From: an uncultured Bacteroidota bacterium
GTDB lineage: Bacteria > Bacteroidota > Bacteroidia > Flavobacteriales > Flavobacteriaceae
Length of the DNA: 62,339 nt
NCBI GenBank assembly: GCA_902635895.1
Contig: CACPPV010000007.1
Location: 1 to 62,339 of the forward strand
Direction: 5' to 3'
In this document: in pieces, positions 26,849-36,401 of the stretch
Position numbering within the stretch: the stretch's first letter is position 1
Layout: each line of letters begins with the position of its first letter
The notes under the pieces: model-generated
What the model was told of the DNA's origin: nothing
Database searches by the model: none
The model's input: the letters and a program-made list of their open reading frames with translations, nothing else
Translations under genes and position numbers: made by a program

Positions 26849-28033
26849 ATGAAAGACGCATATATAGTTAAAGCATACAGAACAGCTGTTGGTAAGGCTC
26901 CAAAAGGATTGTTTAAGTTTAAGAGACCTGATGAACTAGCATCAGAAACTATAAACCATATGGTCAGTGAAATTCCAGAGCTAGACAAGACTAGAATAGA
27001 TGATGTGATTGTTGGAAATGCAACTCCTGAAGCTGAACAAGGTTTAAATATCGGAAGAGTGATTTCATTAATGGGGTTAAACGTTGAGGATGTTCCTGGA
27101 GTAACAGTTAATAGATATTGTGCATCAGGATTAGAAACAATTGCAATGGCATCGGCTAAAATAAAATCTGGAATGGCAGAGTGTATCATAGCTGGTGGTG
27201 TAGAAAGCATGAGCTTTATTCCTATGGGAGGGTATAAACCAGTTCCTGATTATGGAATAGCTAAAGATGGTAAAGAAGATTATTATTGGGGAATGGGGCT
27301 TACCGCAGAACAAGTTGCTCAACAATTTAACATAAACAGAGAAGATCAAGATGAATTTGCTCTTAATTCTCATAAAAAAGCTGTTAATGCAATTGAAAAT
27401 GGAAAATTTAAGTCTCAAATAGTGCCAATTAAAGTTAATGAAACCTATCTGGATGAAAATGGAAGAAAAAAAACAAGAGAATACACTGTAGATACTGATG
27501 AAGGTCCAAGAAAAGATACTAATTTAAAAGTGCTAAATAAATTAAGACCAGTTTTTTCAATGAATGGTAGTGTCACAGCAGGAAATTCCTCTCAAATGAG
27601 CGATGGAGCTGCCTTTGTACTAATTATGAGTGAAAAAATGGTAAAAGAGTTGAATATTGAACCGATTGCTAGACTTGTAAATTATGCAGTTGCTGGAGTT
27701 CCTCCAAAAATTATGGGAATTGGTCCAGTTAAAGCTATACCTAAAGTTTTAAAACAATCTAATATGAACATTAATGACATAGACTTAATTGAACTCAATG
27801 AAGCTTTTTCTTCTCAATCCCTCGCAGTAATTAGAGAATTAAATCTAAACCAAGACATAATCAATGTAAACGGTGGAGCAATTGCTTTAGGACATCCACT
27901 AGGATGTTCAGGTGCCAAGCTTTCTGTTCAATTATTTGAGGAAATGAGAAACAGAAAATCTAAATACGGGATGGTAACAATGTGTGTTGGAACTGGACAA
28001 GGAGCTGCAGGCATATACGAACTTTTAAATTAA
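26849..28033 (+). CDS. fadA: Acetyl-CoA C-acyltransferase (beta-ketothiolase)
   Basis: The thiolase cleaves 3-ketoacyl-CoA with CoA to release acetyl-CoA, the last step of each beta-oxidation round. Both active-site cysteines and the catalytic His are present: Cys91 in VNRYCASG, His349 in ALGHPLG, and Cys379 in TMCVGTGQG. The 394-residue length is typical. It starts 3 nt after the hydroxyacyl-CoA dehydrogenase gene, and the pair presumably forms a trifunctional-like complex. The gene name follows the pathway role; biosynthetic thiolases are less likely in this operon. Confidence 0.92.
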   Translation: MKDAYIVKAYRTAVGKAPKGLFKFKRPDELASETINHMVSEIPELDKTRIDDVIVGNATPEAEQGLNIGRVISLMGLNVEDVPGVTVNRYCASGLETIAMASAKIKSGMAECIIAGGVESMSFIPMGGYKPVPDYGIAKDGKEDYYWGMGLTAEQVAQQFNINREDQDEFALNSHKKAVNAIENGKFKSQIVPIKVNETYLDENGRKKTREYTVDTDEGPRKDTNLKVLNKLRPVFSMNGSVTAGNSSQMSDGAAFVLIMSEKMVKELNIEPIARLVNYAVAGVPPKIMGIGPVKAIPKVLKQSNMNINDIDLIELNEAFSSQSLAVIRELNLNQDIINVNGGAIALGHPLGCSGAKLSVQLFEEMRNRKSKYGMVTMCVGTGQGAAGIYELLN

Positions 28034-28038
28034 AAAAT

Positions 28039-29841
28039 ATGAGTGTTGAAGAAAAAAATATCACAAGAGGAGGCGAATTTATAATCAAAGAAACAGATTG
28101 CAATAATGTGTTTACCCCTGAAGACTTTAATGAAGAACAATTAATGATGAAACAAGCTGTTCATGATTTTATTGAAAAAGAGGTTATACCACACAAGGAA
28201 AGATTTGAAAATAAAGATTACAAGTTAACTGAAGAGGTGATGAAAAAAGCAGGTGATCTTGGGTTTTTGAGTGTTGCCGTTCCAACTGAATATGGTGGTA
28301 TGGGAATGGGGTTTGTCTCAACAATGCTTGTGTGTGAAACTATTTCAGGTGCTTGTGGGTCATTATCAACTGCATTTGGAGCTCACACTGGAATTGGTAC
28401 CATGCCTATCGTTCTTTATGGTAATAAAGAACAAAATGAAAAATATGTTCCAAAACTAGCTTCTGGTGAGATGTTTGGATCTTACTGTCTAACCGAACCA
28501 ACTGCAGGCTCTGATGCAAATAGTGGAAAGACAAAAGCAGTTCTTTCAGAGGATGGCAAATACTATAAAATAACTGGTCAAAAAATGTGGATCTCTAATG
28601 CAGGTTTCGCAAAACTATTTATTGTTTTTGCAAGAATTGAAGATGATAAAAATATTACCGGATTTATTGTACCTAACGAAACAGATAATGGAATTACATT
28701 GGGAGAAGAAGAAAAGAAACTAGGAATTCATTCCTCGTCTACAAGACAAGTTTTTTTCAATGAAACAAAAGTTCCTGTAGAAAATATGCTCTCTAAAAGA
28801 GGCAATGGTTTTAAAATTGCCATGAATTCATTAAATGTTGGTAGAATTAAATTAGCTGTAGCATGCCTAGACGCTATGAAAAGAGTTAGCTCTCATGCCA
28901 TTCAATATGCTAATGAAAGAACTCAGTTTAAAACTAAAATTATTGACTTCGAGGCTATTAAAGAAAAATTAGCTCAAATGGCCACTGAAACATATGTAGG
29001 TGAGTCTGCTACTTACAGAGCCGCAAAAGATATAGAAGATCGAATTAAAATTCGACATGATAGCGGAAATAGTTTTCAAGAGGCTGAACTTAAAGGAGTT
29101 GAAGAGTATGTAATTGAATGCTCAATTTTAAAAGTTGCAGTAAGTGAAGACATGCAAAATATTGCTGATGAAGGTATTCAAATTTTTGGCGGAATGGGAT
29201 TCTCGGCTGAAACTCCTATGGAGGGTGCTTGGAGAGACTCTAGGATTGGTAGAATTTACGAAGGAACAAATGAAATAAATAGAATGCTAAGTGTTGGTAT
29301 GCTCATAAAAAAAGCGATGAAAGGTCATTTAGATATTATCACACCAGCAACAAATGTTGGAAAGGAACTTATGGAAATACCTTCATTTGAAGTTCCAGAT
29401 TTAACAGAGCTATTTTCGCAAGAAAAACTTATAATAAAAAATTTAAAGAAGGTTTTCTTAATGCTTGCAGGTGCGGGAATTCAGAAGTATGGTGAAAAAT
29501 TAGAAGAACATCAACAAATGCTTTTAAATGTTTCTGATGTATTAATAGAGGTTTACATGGCTGAATCTGCTTTACTAAGAACAGAAAAAAATGTAAAACG
29601 TTTTGGTGAAGAAAAACAAAAAAATCAAATTAGAATGACAAAATTGTATTTGTATCAAGCAGTAGATGTCATTCAATCCAAAGCAAAACAAGTAATTATT
29701 TCATCATCTGAGGGTGATGAACAAAGAGGTCTTTTAATGGGTTTGAAAAGATTCACAAAATACTACGAATTTCCAAATACGATTGAATTAAAAAATAAAA
29801 TTGCAGAAACATTAAAATCCGAAAACAAATATTGTTTTTAA
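28039..29841 (+). CDS. Acyl-CoA dehydrogenase, long form
   Basis: The flavoenzyme introduces the trans-2 double bond into acyl-CoA. The domains are the N-terminal helical part with MKQAVHDFIEKEVIPHKE, the middle beta domain with YCLTEPTAGSDANSG and GQKMWISNAGFA, and the C-terminal part with RIYEGTNEINRM, containing the catalytic-region Glu. An extra helical segment of about 150 residues follows (to residue 600), as in VLCAD-like dehydrogenases. I start at ATG 28039 (MSVEEKN), 5 nt after the thiolase stop, because the upstream extension lies inside the thiolase gene. It is the last gene of the operon. Confidence 0.92.
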   Translation: MSVEEKNITRGGEFIIKETDCNNVFTPEDFNEEQLMMKQAVHDFIEKEVIPHKERFENKDYKLTEEVMKKAGDLGFLSVAVPTEYGGMGMGFVSTMLVCETISGACGSLSTAFGAHTGIGTMPIVLYGNKEQNEKYVPKLASGEMFGSYCLTEPTAGSDANSGKTKAVLSEDGKYYKITGQKMWISNAGFAKLFIVFARIEDDKNITGFIVPNETDNGITLGEEEKKLGIHSSSTRQVFFNETKVPVENMLSKRGNGFKIAMNSLNVGRIKLAVACLDAMKRVSSHAIQYANERTQFKTKIIDFEAIKEKLAQMATETYVGESATYRAAKDIEDRIKIRHDSGNSFQEAELKGVEEYVIECSILKVAVSEDMQNIADEGIQIFGGMGFSAETPMEGAWRDSRIGRIYEGTNEINRMLSVGMLIKKAMKGHLDIITPATNVGKELMEIPSFEVPDLTELFSQEKLIIKNLKKVFLMLAGAGIQKYGEKLEEHQQMLLNVSDVLIEVYMAESALLRTEKNVKRFGEEKQKNQIRMTKLYLYQAVDVIQSKAKQVIISSSEGDEQRGLLMGLKRFTKYYEFPNTIELKNKIAETLKSENKYCF

Positions 29842-29870
29842 ATTTTATTTTTTTTAGATTAAATTTAGGT

Positions 29871-31205
29871 ATGAAACATTTTAAATTCATACCTATTTTT
29901 TTTATTACAACTCTGTGCTTTTCGCAAAATGATAAAGATTTTTATGACATTATAGAAAAAGTCTCAGAAGACAGAATAGAAAACAGCATAACAAAATTAG
30001 TTTCATTTGGAACTAGACACACACTTAGTGATACGGTATCAAATGATATAGGAATAGGTGCGGCACGAAGATGGATAAAAAAAAGTTTTGAAGAAATTTC
30101 TAATAATTGTAACAATTGTTTGGAAGTTTTTTATCAAAAAAACTTCTTCAAGAAAAATAAACGGAGACTTGTAAAAGATGTTTGGATAAATAATGTTATA
30201 GCTATTCAAAGAGGAAAAAAACACCCAAATAGATTCGTCATAATGAGTGGAGACATTGACAGTAGAGTTAGTGATCCCAATGATTTTACTTCACCATCAC
30301 CAGGTGCTAATGATAATGCTTCTGGAATGGCTGGTGTTATTGAAGCCGCAAAAGTGTTAAGTAATTATGAATTTGATAATAGTATTATATACGCAGGTCT
30401 CTCCGGTGAAGAACAAGGCTTATTTGGTGGAGCAGGGTTAGCTAATTATGCTAAAAAAAGTGGCTGGGAAATTATTGGAGTTTTAAATAACGATATGATT
30501 GGCAATATTGAAGGTGTTGATGGTATAATTGATAACATAAGTTTTAGAATTTTTTCTGAAGCAACACCTGGAAATGAAACTGAAATTTCTGCTAAAAGAA
30601 GAAGATTTTATGGAGGTGAAATTGACGGAAATTCAAGACAACTAGCTAGATATATTCATAAAAATACAATGAAATACATGCCTCTTATGAATCCTATGCT
30701 AATTTACAGATTAGATAGATTTGGTAGAGGTGGACATCATAAGCCATTCAATGATCTAGGATATGCTGGAGTCAGAATAATGGAAGCACATGAAAATTAC
30801 AACAGACAACATCAAGATATTAGAACTGAGAACGGTATTAGCTATGGAGATGTAATTTCAGGATTGGATTTTAATTATGCTAAAAAACTTACAGCTGTTA
30901 ATGCGATTAATTTAGCGAGTTTAGGTTGGAGTCCACCAGAACCAAAAAATGTAAAAATTGGTGGAGCAGTTAAACCGTACACTACATTAAAATGGGCTAA
31001 ATCAGAAGATTCGAATATTAAGGGTTATAAAATTTATTGGAGAGAAACTACTTCACCCTATTGGGACAATAGCAAGTTTGTTGGAAATGTAAATAGTTAT
31101 ACTTTAAATGGAATTGTAATTGATAATTATTTGTTTGGAGTATCTAGTGTAGGAAAAAACAACCAAGAAAGCATTGTAGTGTTTCCAAGCCAAGTATTTA
31201 ACTAA
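29871..31205 (+). CDS. Secreted M28 family zinc aminopeptidase with C-terminal Fn3-like domain
   Basis: The protein begins with a signal peptide (MKHFKFIPIFFITTLCFSQ). Its M28 catalytic domain shows MSGDIDSRV, the metal-binding PGANDNASG, LSGEEQGLFGG with the catalytic Glu pair, and NNDMIGN. The C-terminal 95 residues (PEPKNVKIGGAVKPYTTLKW, then IKGYKIYWRETTSPYW) look like a fibronectin type III module. It should trim amino acids from peptides outside the cell membrane. I start at ATG 29871 because the longer frame has no plausible signal peptide. The stop overlaps that of dpaL by 4 nt. Confidence 0.88.
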   Translation: MKHFKFIPIFFITTLCFSQNDKDFYDIIEKVSEDRIENSITKLVSFGTRHTLSDTVSNDIGIGAARRWIKKSFEEISNNCNNCLEVFYQKNFFKKNKRRLVKDVWINNVIAIQRGKKHPNRFVIMSGDIDSRVSDPNDFTSPSPGANDNASGMAGVIEAAKVLSNYEFDNSIIYAGLSGEEQGLFGGAGLANYAKKSGWEIIGVLNNDMIGNIEGVDGIIDNISFRIFSEATPGNETEISAKRRRFYGGEIDGNSRQLARYIHKNTMKYMPLMNPMLIYRLDRFGRGGHHKPFNDLGYAGVRIMEAHENYNRQHQDIRTENGISYGDVISGLDFNYAKKLTAVNAINLASLGWSPPEPKNVKIGGAVKPYTTLKWAKSEDSNIKGYKIYWRETTSPYWDNSKFVGNVNSYTLNGIVIDNYLFGVSSVGKNNQESIVVFPSQVFN

Positions 31206-32320
31206 CTTTCAATAATTTTTTTAAAATTTTTCTTATCTGTGTCACCTTCAGTATTAAATAATAAAATTTTTGATTCAGAATTTATATTTAGAAAAGATTT
31301 TAGCTCAATTAAATCTTTATTATTGATTAGTTTTAGTAAACCTGCTAATCCTGCAGCTCCAGATTCACCAGATATTATTTTGGGGTCATTATTTTTTGAA
31401 TAATACAATCTAGTCATAGCTTTTTTAACATCACTGTCCGATATTTTTAAAACAGCATCGCAACCTCTTTTTATGATTTCCCACGCACTTTTGGAAGGTA
31501 TGCCGCAATTTAGTCCAGCCATTATAGTTTTAAAACTTGTAGTTGGAGTGGATCTTTTACCTTTTAAAAACGATTCGTAAACACCACATGCTTCTTCAGG
31601 CTCAATAAGAACAATTTTTGGTCTATTCTCATTATAAAAGTTATAATAATACCAAATACAAGATGCAGCCCAACTACCCACACCGCACTGTAAAAAAATA
31701 ACATCATATTTTGATTTATCACTATCCTTTTTTGGGTATTCAATCTCTTTAAAATGTGTTAAATAACCAGACATAATTAAAGCGGGAATTTCTTCGTAAT
31801 TATCCCATGATGCATCCTGGACTAAACACCAATCATTCGTCTTACTTTCATCAGAAGCATAAATACAAGTGTCTTCGTAATTAAGGTCAAGTTTTTTGAC
31901 TTTTGCATCTTGTTTTTTAATAGAATTAATTCTTTCTGTTGATGTATCTTTAGGTACGTACACAATACAGTTTTTATGTAGTTTTCTTGAAGCCCAAGCT
32001 AATCCTTTACCGTGATTGCCGTCTGTTGCCGTACAAAATGTATTTATATATTCCTTCTCTTTTAATATTTCATGTAGAGCATAAGTTGAACCAAGTATTT
32101 TAAAAGAATCTAAACCAAATCTATCAGATTCATCTTTTATAGAAACACTTTTTAACCCGAGTTCAATTGATAAATTATCTAGTTTATATAATGAAGTATT
32201 ATTGTAGTATGACTGAGATTTATGAAAATCAAAAGAGTTGCTAGCAGAAAGAATTTTATTAGTTAAATTATTTTTTAAAGATTTTTTTGAATTGTTTAGA
32301 AAAAAATCTTTTGTAATCAT
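31202..32320 (-). CDS. dpaL: Diaminopropionate ammonia-lyase-like PLP enzyme
   Basis: This is a fold-type II PLP enzyme of 372 residues that matches diaminopropionate ammonia-lyase (E. coli YgeX), which splits 2,3-diaminopropionate into pyruvate and two ammonia. The PLP lysine is Lys74 in FGLDSFKILGSTYA. The two acidic residues required in the E. coli enzyme have counterparts in Asp100 (CTATDGNHGKG) and Asp169 (CLVQDASWDNYEEIP). SGESGAAGLAGLL near the C-terminus also fits. The start codon overlaps the stop of the cysteine-synthase-like gene (ATGA), which implies coupled translation. Serine or threonine deaminase activity is a lesser alternative. Confidence 0.82.
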   Translation of the reverse strand: MITKDFFLNNSKKSLKNNLTNKILSASNSFDFHKSQSYYNNTSLYKLDNLSIELGLKSVSIKDESDRFGLDSFKILGSTYALHEILKEKEYINTFCTATDGNHGKGLAWASRKLHKNCIVYVPKDTSTERINSIKKQDAKVKKLDLNYEDTCIYASDESKTNDWCLVQDASWDNYEEIPALIMSGYLTHFKEIEYPKKDSDKSKYDVIFLQCGVGSWAASCIWYYYNFYNENRPKIVLIEPEEACGVYESFLKGKRSTPTTSFKTIMAGLNCGIPSKSAWEIIKRGCDAVLKISDSDVKKAMTRLYYSKNNDPKIISGESGAAGLAGLLKLINNKDLIELKSFLNINSESKILLFNTEGDTDKKNFKKIIES

Positions 32321-33303
32321 ATATCTAACTTAAAATTATTTTTTTTCATCCATTCGTCATTGTAGATTTTTCCAATATAACGACTTCCAGAATCGTGTAA
32401 AAGAACAACAACTACGTCATCTTTTTTGAAATTTTCTTTTAATTGAATCAAACCTTTTACTGCAGCTCCACATGAATTGCCTGCAAAAATACCTTCTTCT
32501 TTTGCTAATTTTCGAGTAAATATAGCAGCATCCTCGTCAGTAACTTTTTCAAATTTATCAATCAAATCAAAATCAACATTTTTGGGAATTATATCTTCAC
32601 CTATTCCTTCTGTAACATAGGGATAAATTTCATTTTCATCAAAAATACCAGTTTCATGGTATTTTTTAAAAACTGATCCATAAGTATCTATTCCCCAAAT
32701 TTTAATTTTTGGATTTTTTTCCTTTAAGAACTTAGCAACACCCGAAATTGTTCCTCCAGTTCCGACACCAACTACAAAATGAGTAACTTTTCCGTTTGTT
32801 TGTTCCCAAATTTCTGGGCCTGTAGTTTGATAATGTGCAAGCGTATTTGAAGGATTATCGTATTGGTTTACATACCATGAGTTAGGAGTTTCTTCTCCAA
32901 TTCTTTTGGCAGTGGAGTAATAAGAACGAGGATCATCAGGTTTAACATCAGTTGGACAAACTATAACTTTTGCACCCACTGCTTTTAAAACATCAAACTT
33001 TTCTTTAGACTGCTTATCAGTTGACACACAAATTAACTTGTATCCTTTTACAATTGCAGCTAAAGCCAAACCCATTCCTGTATTTCCCGATGTTCCTTCT
33101 ACAATAGTATATCCTGGTTTTAATCTTCCATCTTTTTCTGCCTCTTCAATCATTTTAAGAGCCATCCTATCTTTAATTGAACTCCCTGGATTAAAATATT
33201 CAACTTTAGCTAAAACTAAAGCGTCAATTTCTTTTGTCAGTTTATTGAGCTTAACAAGAGGAGTATTTCCAATAGTTTCTATAATATTATTAAAATACTT
33301 CAT
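32317..33303 (-). CDS. Cysteine synthase / cystathionine beta-synthase family PLP enzyme
   Basis: The 328-residue fold-type II enzyme has IGNTPLVKL (residues 11-19), the PLP lysine in NPGSSIKDR (Lys44), the phosphate/substrate loop VEGTSGNTGMGLA (68-80), and a glycine loop GVGTGGTISGVAKFL for the cofactor phosphate. It would perform a beta-replacement on O-acetylserine or serine. There is no CBS regulatory domain. I start at ATG 33303, not at the TTG at 33315, because a -7 promoter box covers 33320-33313. The product could be cysteine, cystathionine or, given the partner gene, a diamino acid. Confidence 0.87.
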   Translation of the reverse strand: MKYFNNIIETIGNTPLVKLNKLTKEIDALVLAKVEYFNPGSSIKDRMALKMIEEAEKDGRLKPGYTIVEGTSGNTGMGLALAAIVKGYKLICVSTDKQSKEKFDVLKAVGAKVIVCPTDVKPDDPRSYYSTAKRIGEETPNSWYVNQYDNPSNTLAHYQTTGPEIWEQTNGKVTHFVVGVGTGGTISGVAKFLKEKNPKIKIWGIDTYGSVFKKYHETGIFDENEIYPYVTEGIGEDIIPKNVDFDLIDKFEKVTDEDAAIFTRKLAKEEGIFAGNSCGAAVKGLIQLKENFKKDDVVVVLLHDSGSRYIGKIYNDEWMKKNNFKLDI

Positions 33304-33312
33304 TAGAGGATG

Positions 33313-33320
33313 CAAATGTA
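33313..33320 (-). promoter_or_regulatory. Bacteroidota -7 box (TACATTTG) for the cysK-like/dpaL operon
   Basis: On the minus strand 33320-33313 is TACATTTG. It ends 10 nt before the ATG at 33303, so the leader would be only a few nucleotides. It fills the 46-nt gap after the permease gene. Confidence 0.55.
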
Positions 33321-33349
33321 ATGATATAGAAATTTATTATTCATTGAAT

Positions 33350-34582
33350 TTAATTTATTTTAACTGATTCAGATGGTGAAATTTTTGTTATAACTAAAGA
33401 AGGGAGTATTAACATCAAAAAACAAAGAACTAAAACGCCAATATTTAAAAATAGTATGGAAGAAAAGTTAAAGTCAAATGGAAGTTCGGAAACATAATAA
33501 GTTTCAGGATCTAAATTAATAAAACCTATTTTATTTTGAAGAAAAATTATTAAAATGGAAATTAAATTTCCAATTACCATTCCTAAGCTAATTAAATAAG
33601 TGCCATTTATTAAAAAAATACTTCGGATACTGTTATTTGAACTGCCCAGAGTTTTTAAAACACCAATTAAAGATGCTTTTTCAAGAACAGTTACTAATAA
33701 AGCTGTAATCATGTTTATTCCACCCACTAGTATCATTATTATTATAATTAGAAGAACGTTTATATCAAATAAAGCAATCCAATTGAAAATTTCAGGAAAT
33801 CGTTCCTTTATAGATAGAACGTTCAAAGCGCTTGATGTTTCGTCGTATAATTCTTGAGTTATATTATCAATTTCATCGAAATTTTCAATTATAACTTCAA
33901 TGCTTCCAATTTCATGTCTTTGCCATTTATTCATTTTTTGAATATGTCGAATATCGCCAATGAAGTAAACTTCATCAAATTCATTGAAACCTGATTTATA
34001 AATGCCTACTACTTTAAAAATTCTTTCATTTGGGGCTACAATTGAATTAGATTTAAAAAAAGTAGTTTTAAATTTTTGATTTACTTCTAAAGATAATTTT
34101 TTAGATAAATATTCAGAAATAATTACATCATTAGTAATTTCATTTGTGGTATTTACTACATTTCCATCAATTATATAATTAGAAAAAACGCTCCAGTCAA
34201 AATTTGAGGAAATACCTTTGAAAATAACTCCTTCAAAGCTTTTTTTATTTATTATTAACCCTGATTTATATGCAACATATTGAATATTTGAAATTTTAGG
34301 GTTTTTTATTAATACTTCTTTTTTTAAGTCAATTTTAATTGGTTTTAAAGAACTTAAAGAACTATTGTTTTCAAAATTTGAAATTGATATATGGCCAAAA
34401 AATGAAGAAACTTTAGTTTGAATTGTATTTTGTAATCCGACGCTGGAAGAAATTGAGATGATCATCATTACAATACCTATAACTATAGAACTAACAGATA
34501 TTTTTATAATTGGTGAGGAAACGGTACTTTTATATGAGTTAGATTTTCTAAATCTATTAGCCATATAAGTCTCAAAATTCAT
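33350..34582 (-). CDS. ABC transporter permease, LolC/LolE/FtsX type
   Basis: The 410-residue protein has the type VII ABC permease layout: one membrane helix near the N-terminus (about 23-48), a large periplasmic domain (about 50-270), and three C-terminal helices (about 275-300, 320-345 and 370-400). The start MNFETYMANRFRKS and ISVSSIVIGIVMMIISISSSVGLQ are typical of Bacteroidota lipoprotein-release permeases. It probably helps extract lipoproteins from the inner membrane with an ATPase encoded elsewhere. Its start codon is only 4 bp from the divergent start of the muramidase gene. Confidence 0.85.
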   Translation of the reverse strand: MNFETYMANRFRKSNSYKSTVSSPIIKISVSSIVIGIVMMIISISSSVGLQNTIQTKVSSFFGHISISNFENNSSLSSLKPIKIDLKKEVLIKNPKISNIQYVAYKSGLIINKKSFEGVIFKGISSNFDWSVFSNYIIDGNVVNTTNEITNDVIISEYLSKKLSLEVNQKFKTTFFKSNSIVAPNERIFKVVGIYKSGFNEFDEVYFIGDIRHIQKMNKWQRHEIGSIEVIIENFDEIDNITQELYDETSSALNVLSIKERFPEIFNWIALFDINVLLIIIIMILVGGINMITALLVTVLEKASLIGVLKTLGSSNNSIRSIFLINGTYLISLGMVIGNLISILIIFLQNKIGFINLDPETYYVSELPFDFNFSSILFLNIGVLVLCFLMLILPSLVITKISPSESVKIN

Positions 34583-34586
34583 TCTT

Positions 34587-35768
34587 ATGAAATTAAATTT
34601 TCTAGATTATAAAATTACCTTTTTTTTAGTACTTAGTCTTTTTTTCAAAATTTCTTTATCTCAAACTTTTGATGAAAATAATTTGGGAGCAAATAGAACT
34701 GAGTTGTATTTAAAAGATTTGGTTAATAAAAATGTAGCAGTAGTCGGAAATCACTCTTCACTGATTTTCAATAATGGAAAATACGTTCATTTAATTGACT
34801 CTTTGCTTGCATTAAATATTAATGTAATAAAAGTTTTCTCACCTGAACATGGTTTTCGTGGTGAGGCAGATGCAGGTGAAAAAATAAAAGACAATATTGA
34901 TAATAAAACTGGTCTTAAAATTATATCTCTCTACGGATCAAACAAAAAGCCAACCAAAAATCAATTGAATGATGTTGATATTTTAATTTTTGATATTCAA
35001 GACGTTGGAGCCAGATTTTATACTTATATATCAACCTTACATTATGTAATGGAAGCAGCAGCTGAAAATAATATTAAACTAATCGTACTAGATAGACCAA
35101 ATCCTAATGGTCATTATGTTGATGGACCAGTAAGAAAAAAAGATTTAAAAAGTTTTATAGGAATGCATGCAGTTCCCATAGTTCATGGAATGACTATAGG
35201 AGAATACGCAATGATGGTTAACAATGAAGGATGGTTAAAAAATAGTATTTATTGTGATTTGAGAATAATTAAAATGAAAAACTATTCAAGAAATATGATT
35301 TATGACACTCCATTAAAACCCTCTCCAAATTTACCAAATAGAAAATCGATTAACCTATACCCTAGCCTTTGTTTGTTTGAAGGAACTAATGTTAGTATTG
35401 GTAGAGGAACAAATCAACAATTTCAAGTAATTGGTAATCCTTCTTGGACAAATTATGAATATACATTTACCCCAAAATCAATGTCAGGAGCTAAATTTCC
35501 AAAGCACTTAAATACACTCTGTTATGGATTAGATTTAAGAGATTCTAAAGAACTAAGTGAAATTAATTTAGAATGGATTTTAGAAGCTTATAAAATTAGT
35601 AATGAAAAAAAGACTTTTTTTAAAGATAGTTTTGATTTACTAGCTGGAAATCATGAGTTAAAACAACAAATTATTGATGGTAAAAGTGAAAAACACATCA
35701 GAGAAAGCTGGACTAAAGAATTATCTGATTTCAAGAAAATTAGATCTAAATACTTAATATATAATTAA
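34587..35768 (+). CDS. namZ: Secreted DUF1343 protein, NamZ-like exo-beta-N-acetylmuramidase
   Basis: A signal peptide (MKLNFLDYKITFFLVLSLFFKISLSQ) precedes a DUF1343 domain: NKNVAVVGNHSSL, FSPEHGFRGEADAGE, DILIFDIQDVGARFYTY, VLDRPNPNGH and FEGTNVSIGRGTNQQFQ are all family landmarks. DUF1343 proteins characterised from Bacteroidota remove terminal MurNAc from peptidoglycan fragments (NamZ). The 393-residue length fits. No other muropeptide-recycling gene is in the window. The 3' end overlaps queE by 4 nt (TTAA). Confidence 0.85.
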   Translation: MKLNFLDYKITFFLVLSLFFKISLSQTFDENNLGANRTELYLKDLVNKNVAVVGNHSSLIFNNGKYVHLIDSLLALNINVIKVFSPEHGFRGEADAGEKIKDNIDNKTGLKIISLYGSNKKPTKNQLNDVDILIFDIQDVGARFYTYISTLHYVMEAAAENNIKLIVLDRPNPNGHYVDGPVRKKDLKSFIGMHAVPIVHGMTIGEYAMMVNNEGWLKNSIYCDLRIIKMKNYSRNMIYDTPLKPSPNLPNRKSINLYPSLCLFEGTNVSIGRGTNQQFQVIGNPSWTNYEYTFTPKSMSGAKFPKHLNTLCYGLDLRDSKELSEINLEWILEAYKISNEKKTFFKDSFDLLAGNHELKQQIIDGKSEKHIRESWTKELSDFKKIRSKYLIYN

Positions 35769-36397
35769 GGAATTTTTAGATATTTATGAGTCTGAAGTGA
35801 AACCTTCCAATGAGGATTTTCCTTAACATATTTAACAATTAAAGGCATTATTTTTTTTCGTTTGCTCCACTCAGGCTGTAGATATAATAAACAGTTATTA
35901 GAAACTTTTTTTGATTCTCTTTCAGCAAATTTAAAGTCATCGAGATTATAAATAATTACTTTTAATTCATTAGCTAAAGTATAAATGTCATTTAAGGGAA
36001 GTTTATTTTTTTTTGGACTCAAACAAATCCAATTCCATTTTCCTGTTAACTTGTAAGCACCAGATGTTTCTATATGAGTCTTAATATTATTTTTTAATAA
36101 AAGGTCTGTAAGTTTACTCATATCATATATCAATGGCTCTCCGCCTGTAATAACAACTAAATCAGATTTTTTTCTTACCTCAGAAACAATTTTTTTAATT
36201 CCCATAGGTGGGTGAATATTTGGATCCCAACTTTCTTTTACATCACACCAATGACATCCTATATCACAACCACCAATTCTTACAAAATATGCTGCAGTTC
36301 CTTTGTGATAACCTTCGCCTTGTATTGTATAAAAAGATTCCATGACTGGAAGCTCCAAACCTGCATCAATTTTTTTATAATCAAGTTTAAATTTCAC
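35765..36397 (-). CDS. queE: 7-carboxy-7-deazaguanine synthase
   Basis: QueE is a radical-SAM enzyme that contracts CPH4 to 7-carboxy-7-deazaguanine on the way to queuosine. The cluster motif is CDIGCHWC (Cys44, 48, 51), preceded by SFYTIQGEGYHKG and followed by VVITGGEPL, where SAM binds. The 210-residue length is normal for Bacteroidota. The start is a GTG at 36397: the ATG two bases upstream is out of frame and is followed at once by TGA. A -7 box ends 5 nt upstream of the GTG. No other queuosine gene lies next to it. Confidence 0.9.
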   Translation of the reverse strand: MKFKLDYKKIDAGLELPVMESFYTIQGEGYHKGTAAYFVRIGGCDIGCHWCDVKESWDPNIHPPMGIKKIVSEVRKKSDLVVITGGEPLIYDMSKLTDLLLKNNIKTHIETSGAYKLTGKWNWICLSPKKNKLPLNDIYTLANELKVIIYNLDDFKFAERESKKVSNNCLLYLQPEWSKRKKIMPLIVKYVKENPHWKVSLQTHKYLKIP

Positions 36398-36401
36398 ATG
36401 G

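Noticed and set aside
35163-35172. Second copy of the MarR operator core (ATGCATGCAG) in the namZ gene
   Set aside because: Only one half matches, there is no dyad symmetry beyond the core, and it is inside a coding region.
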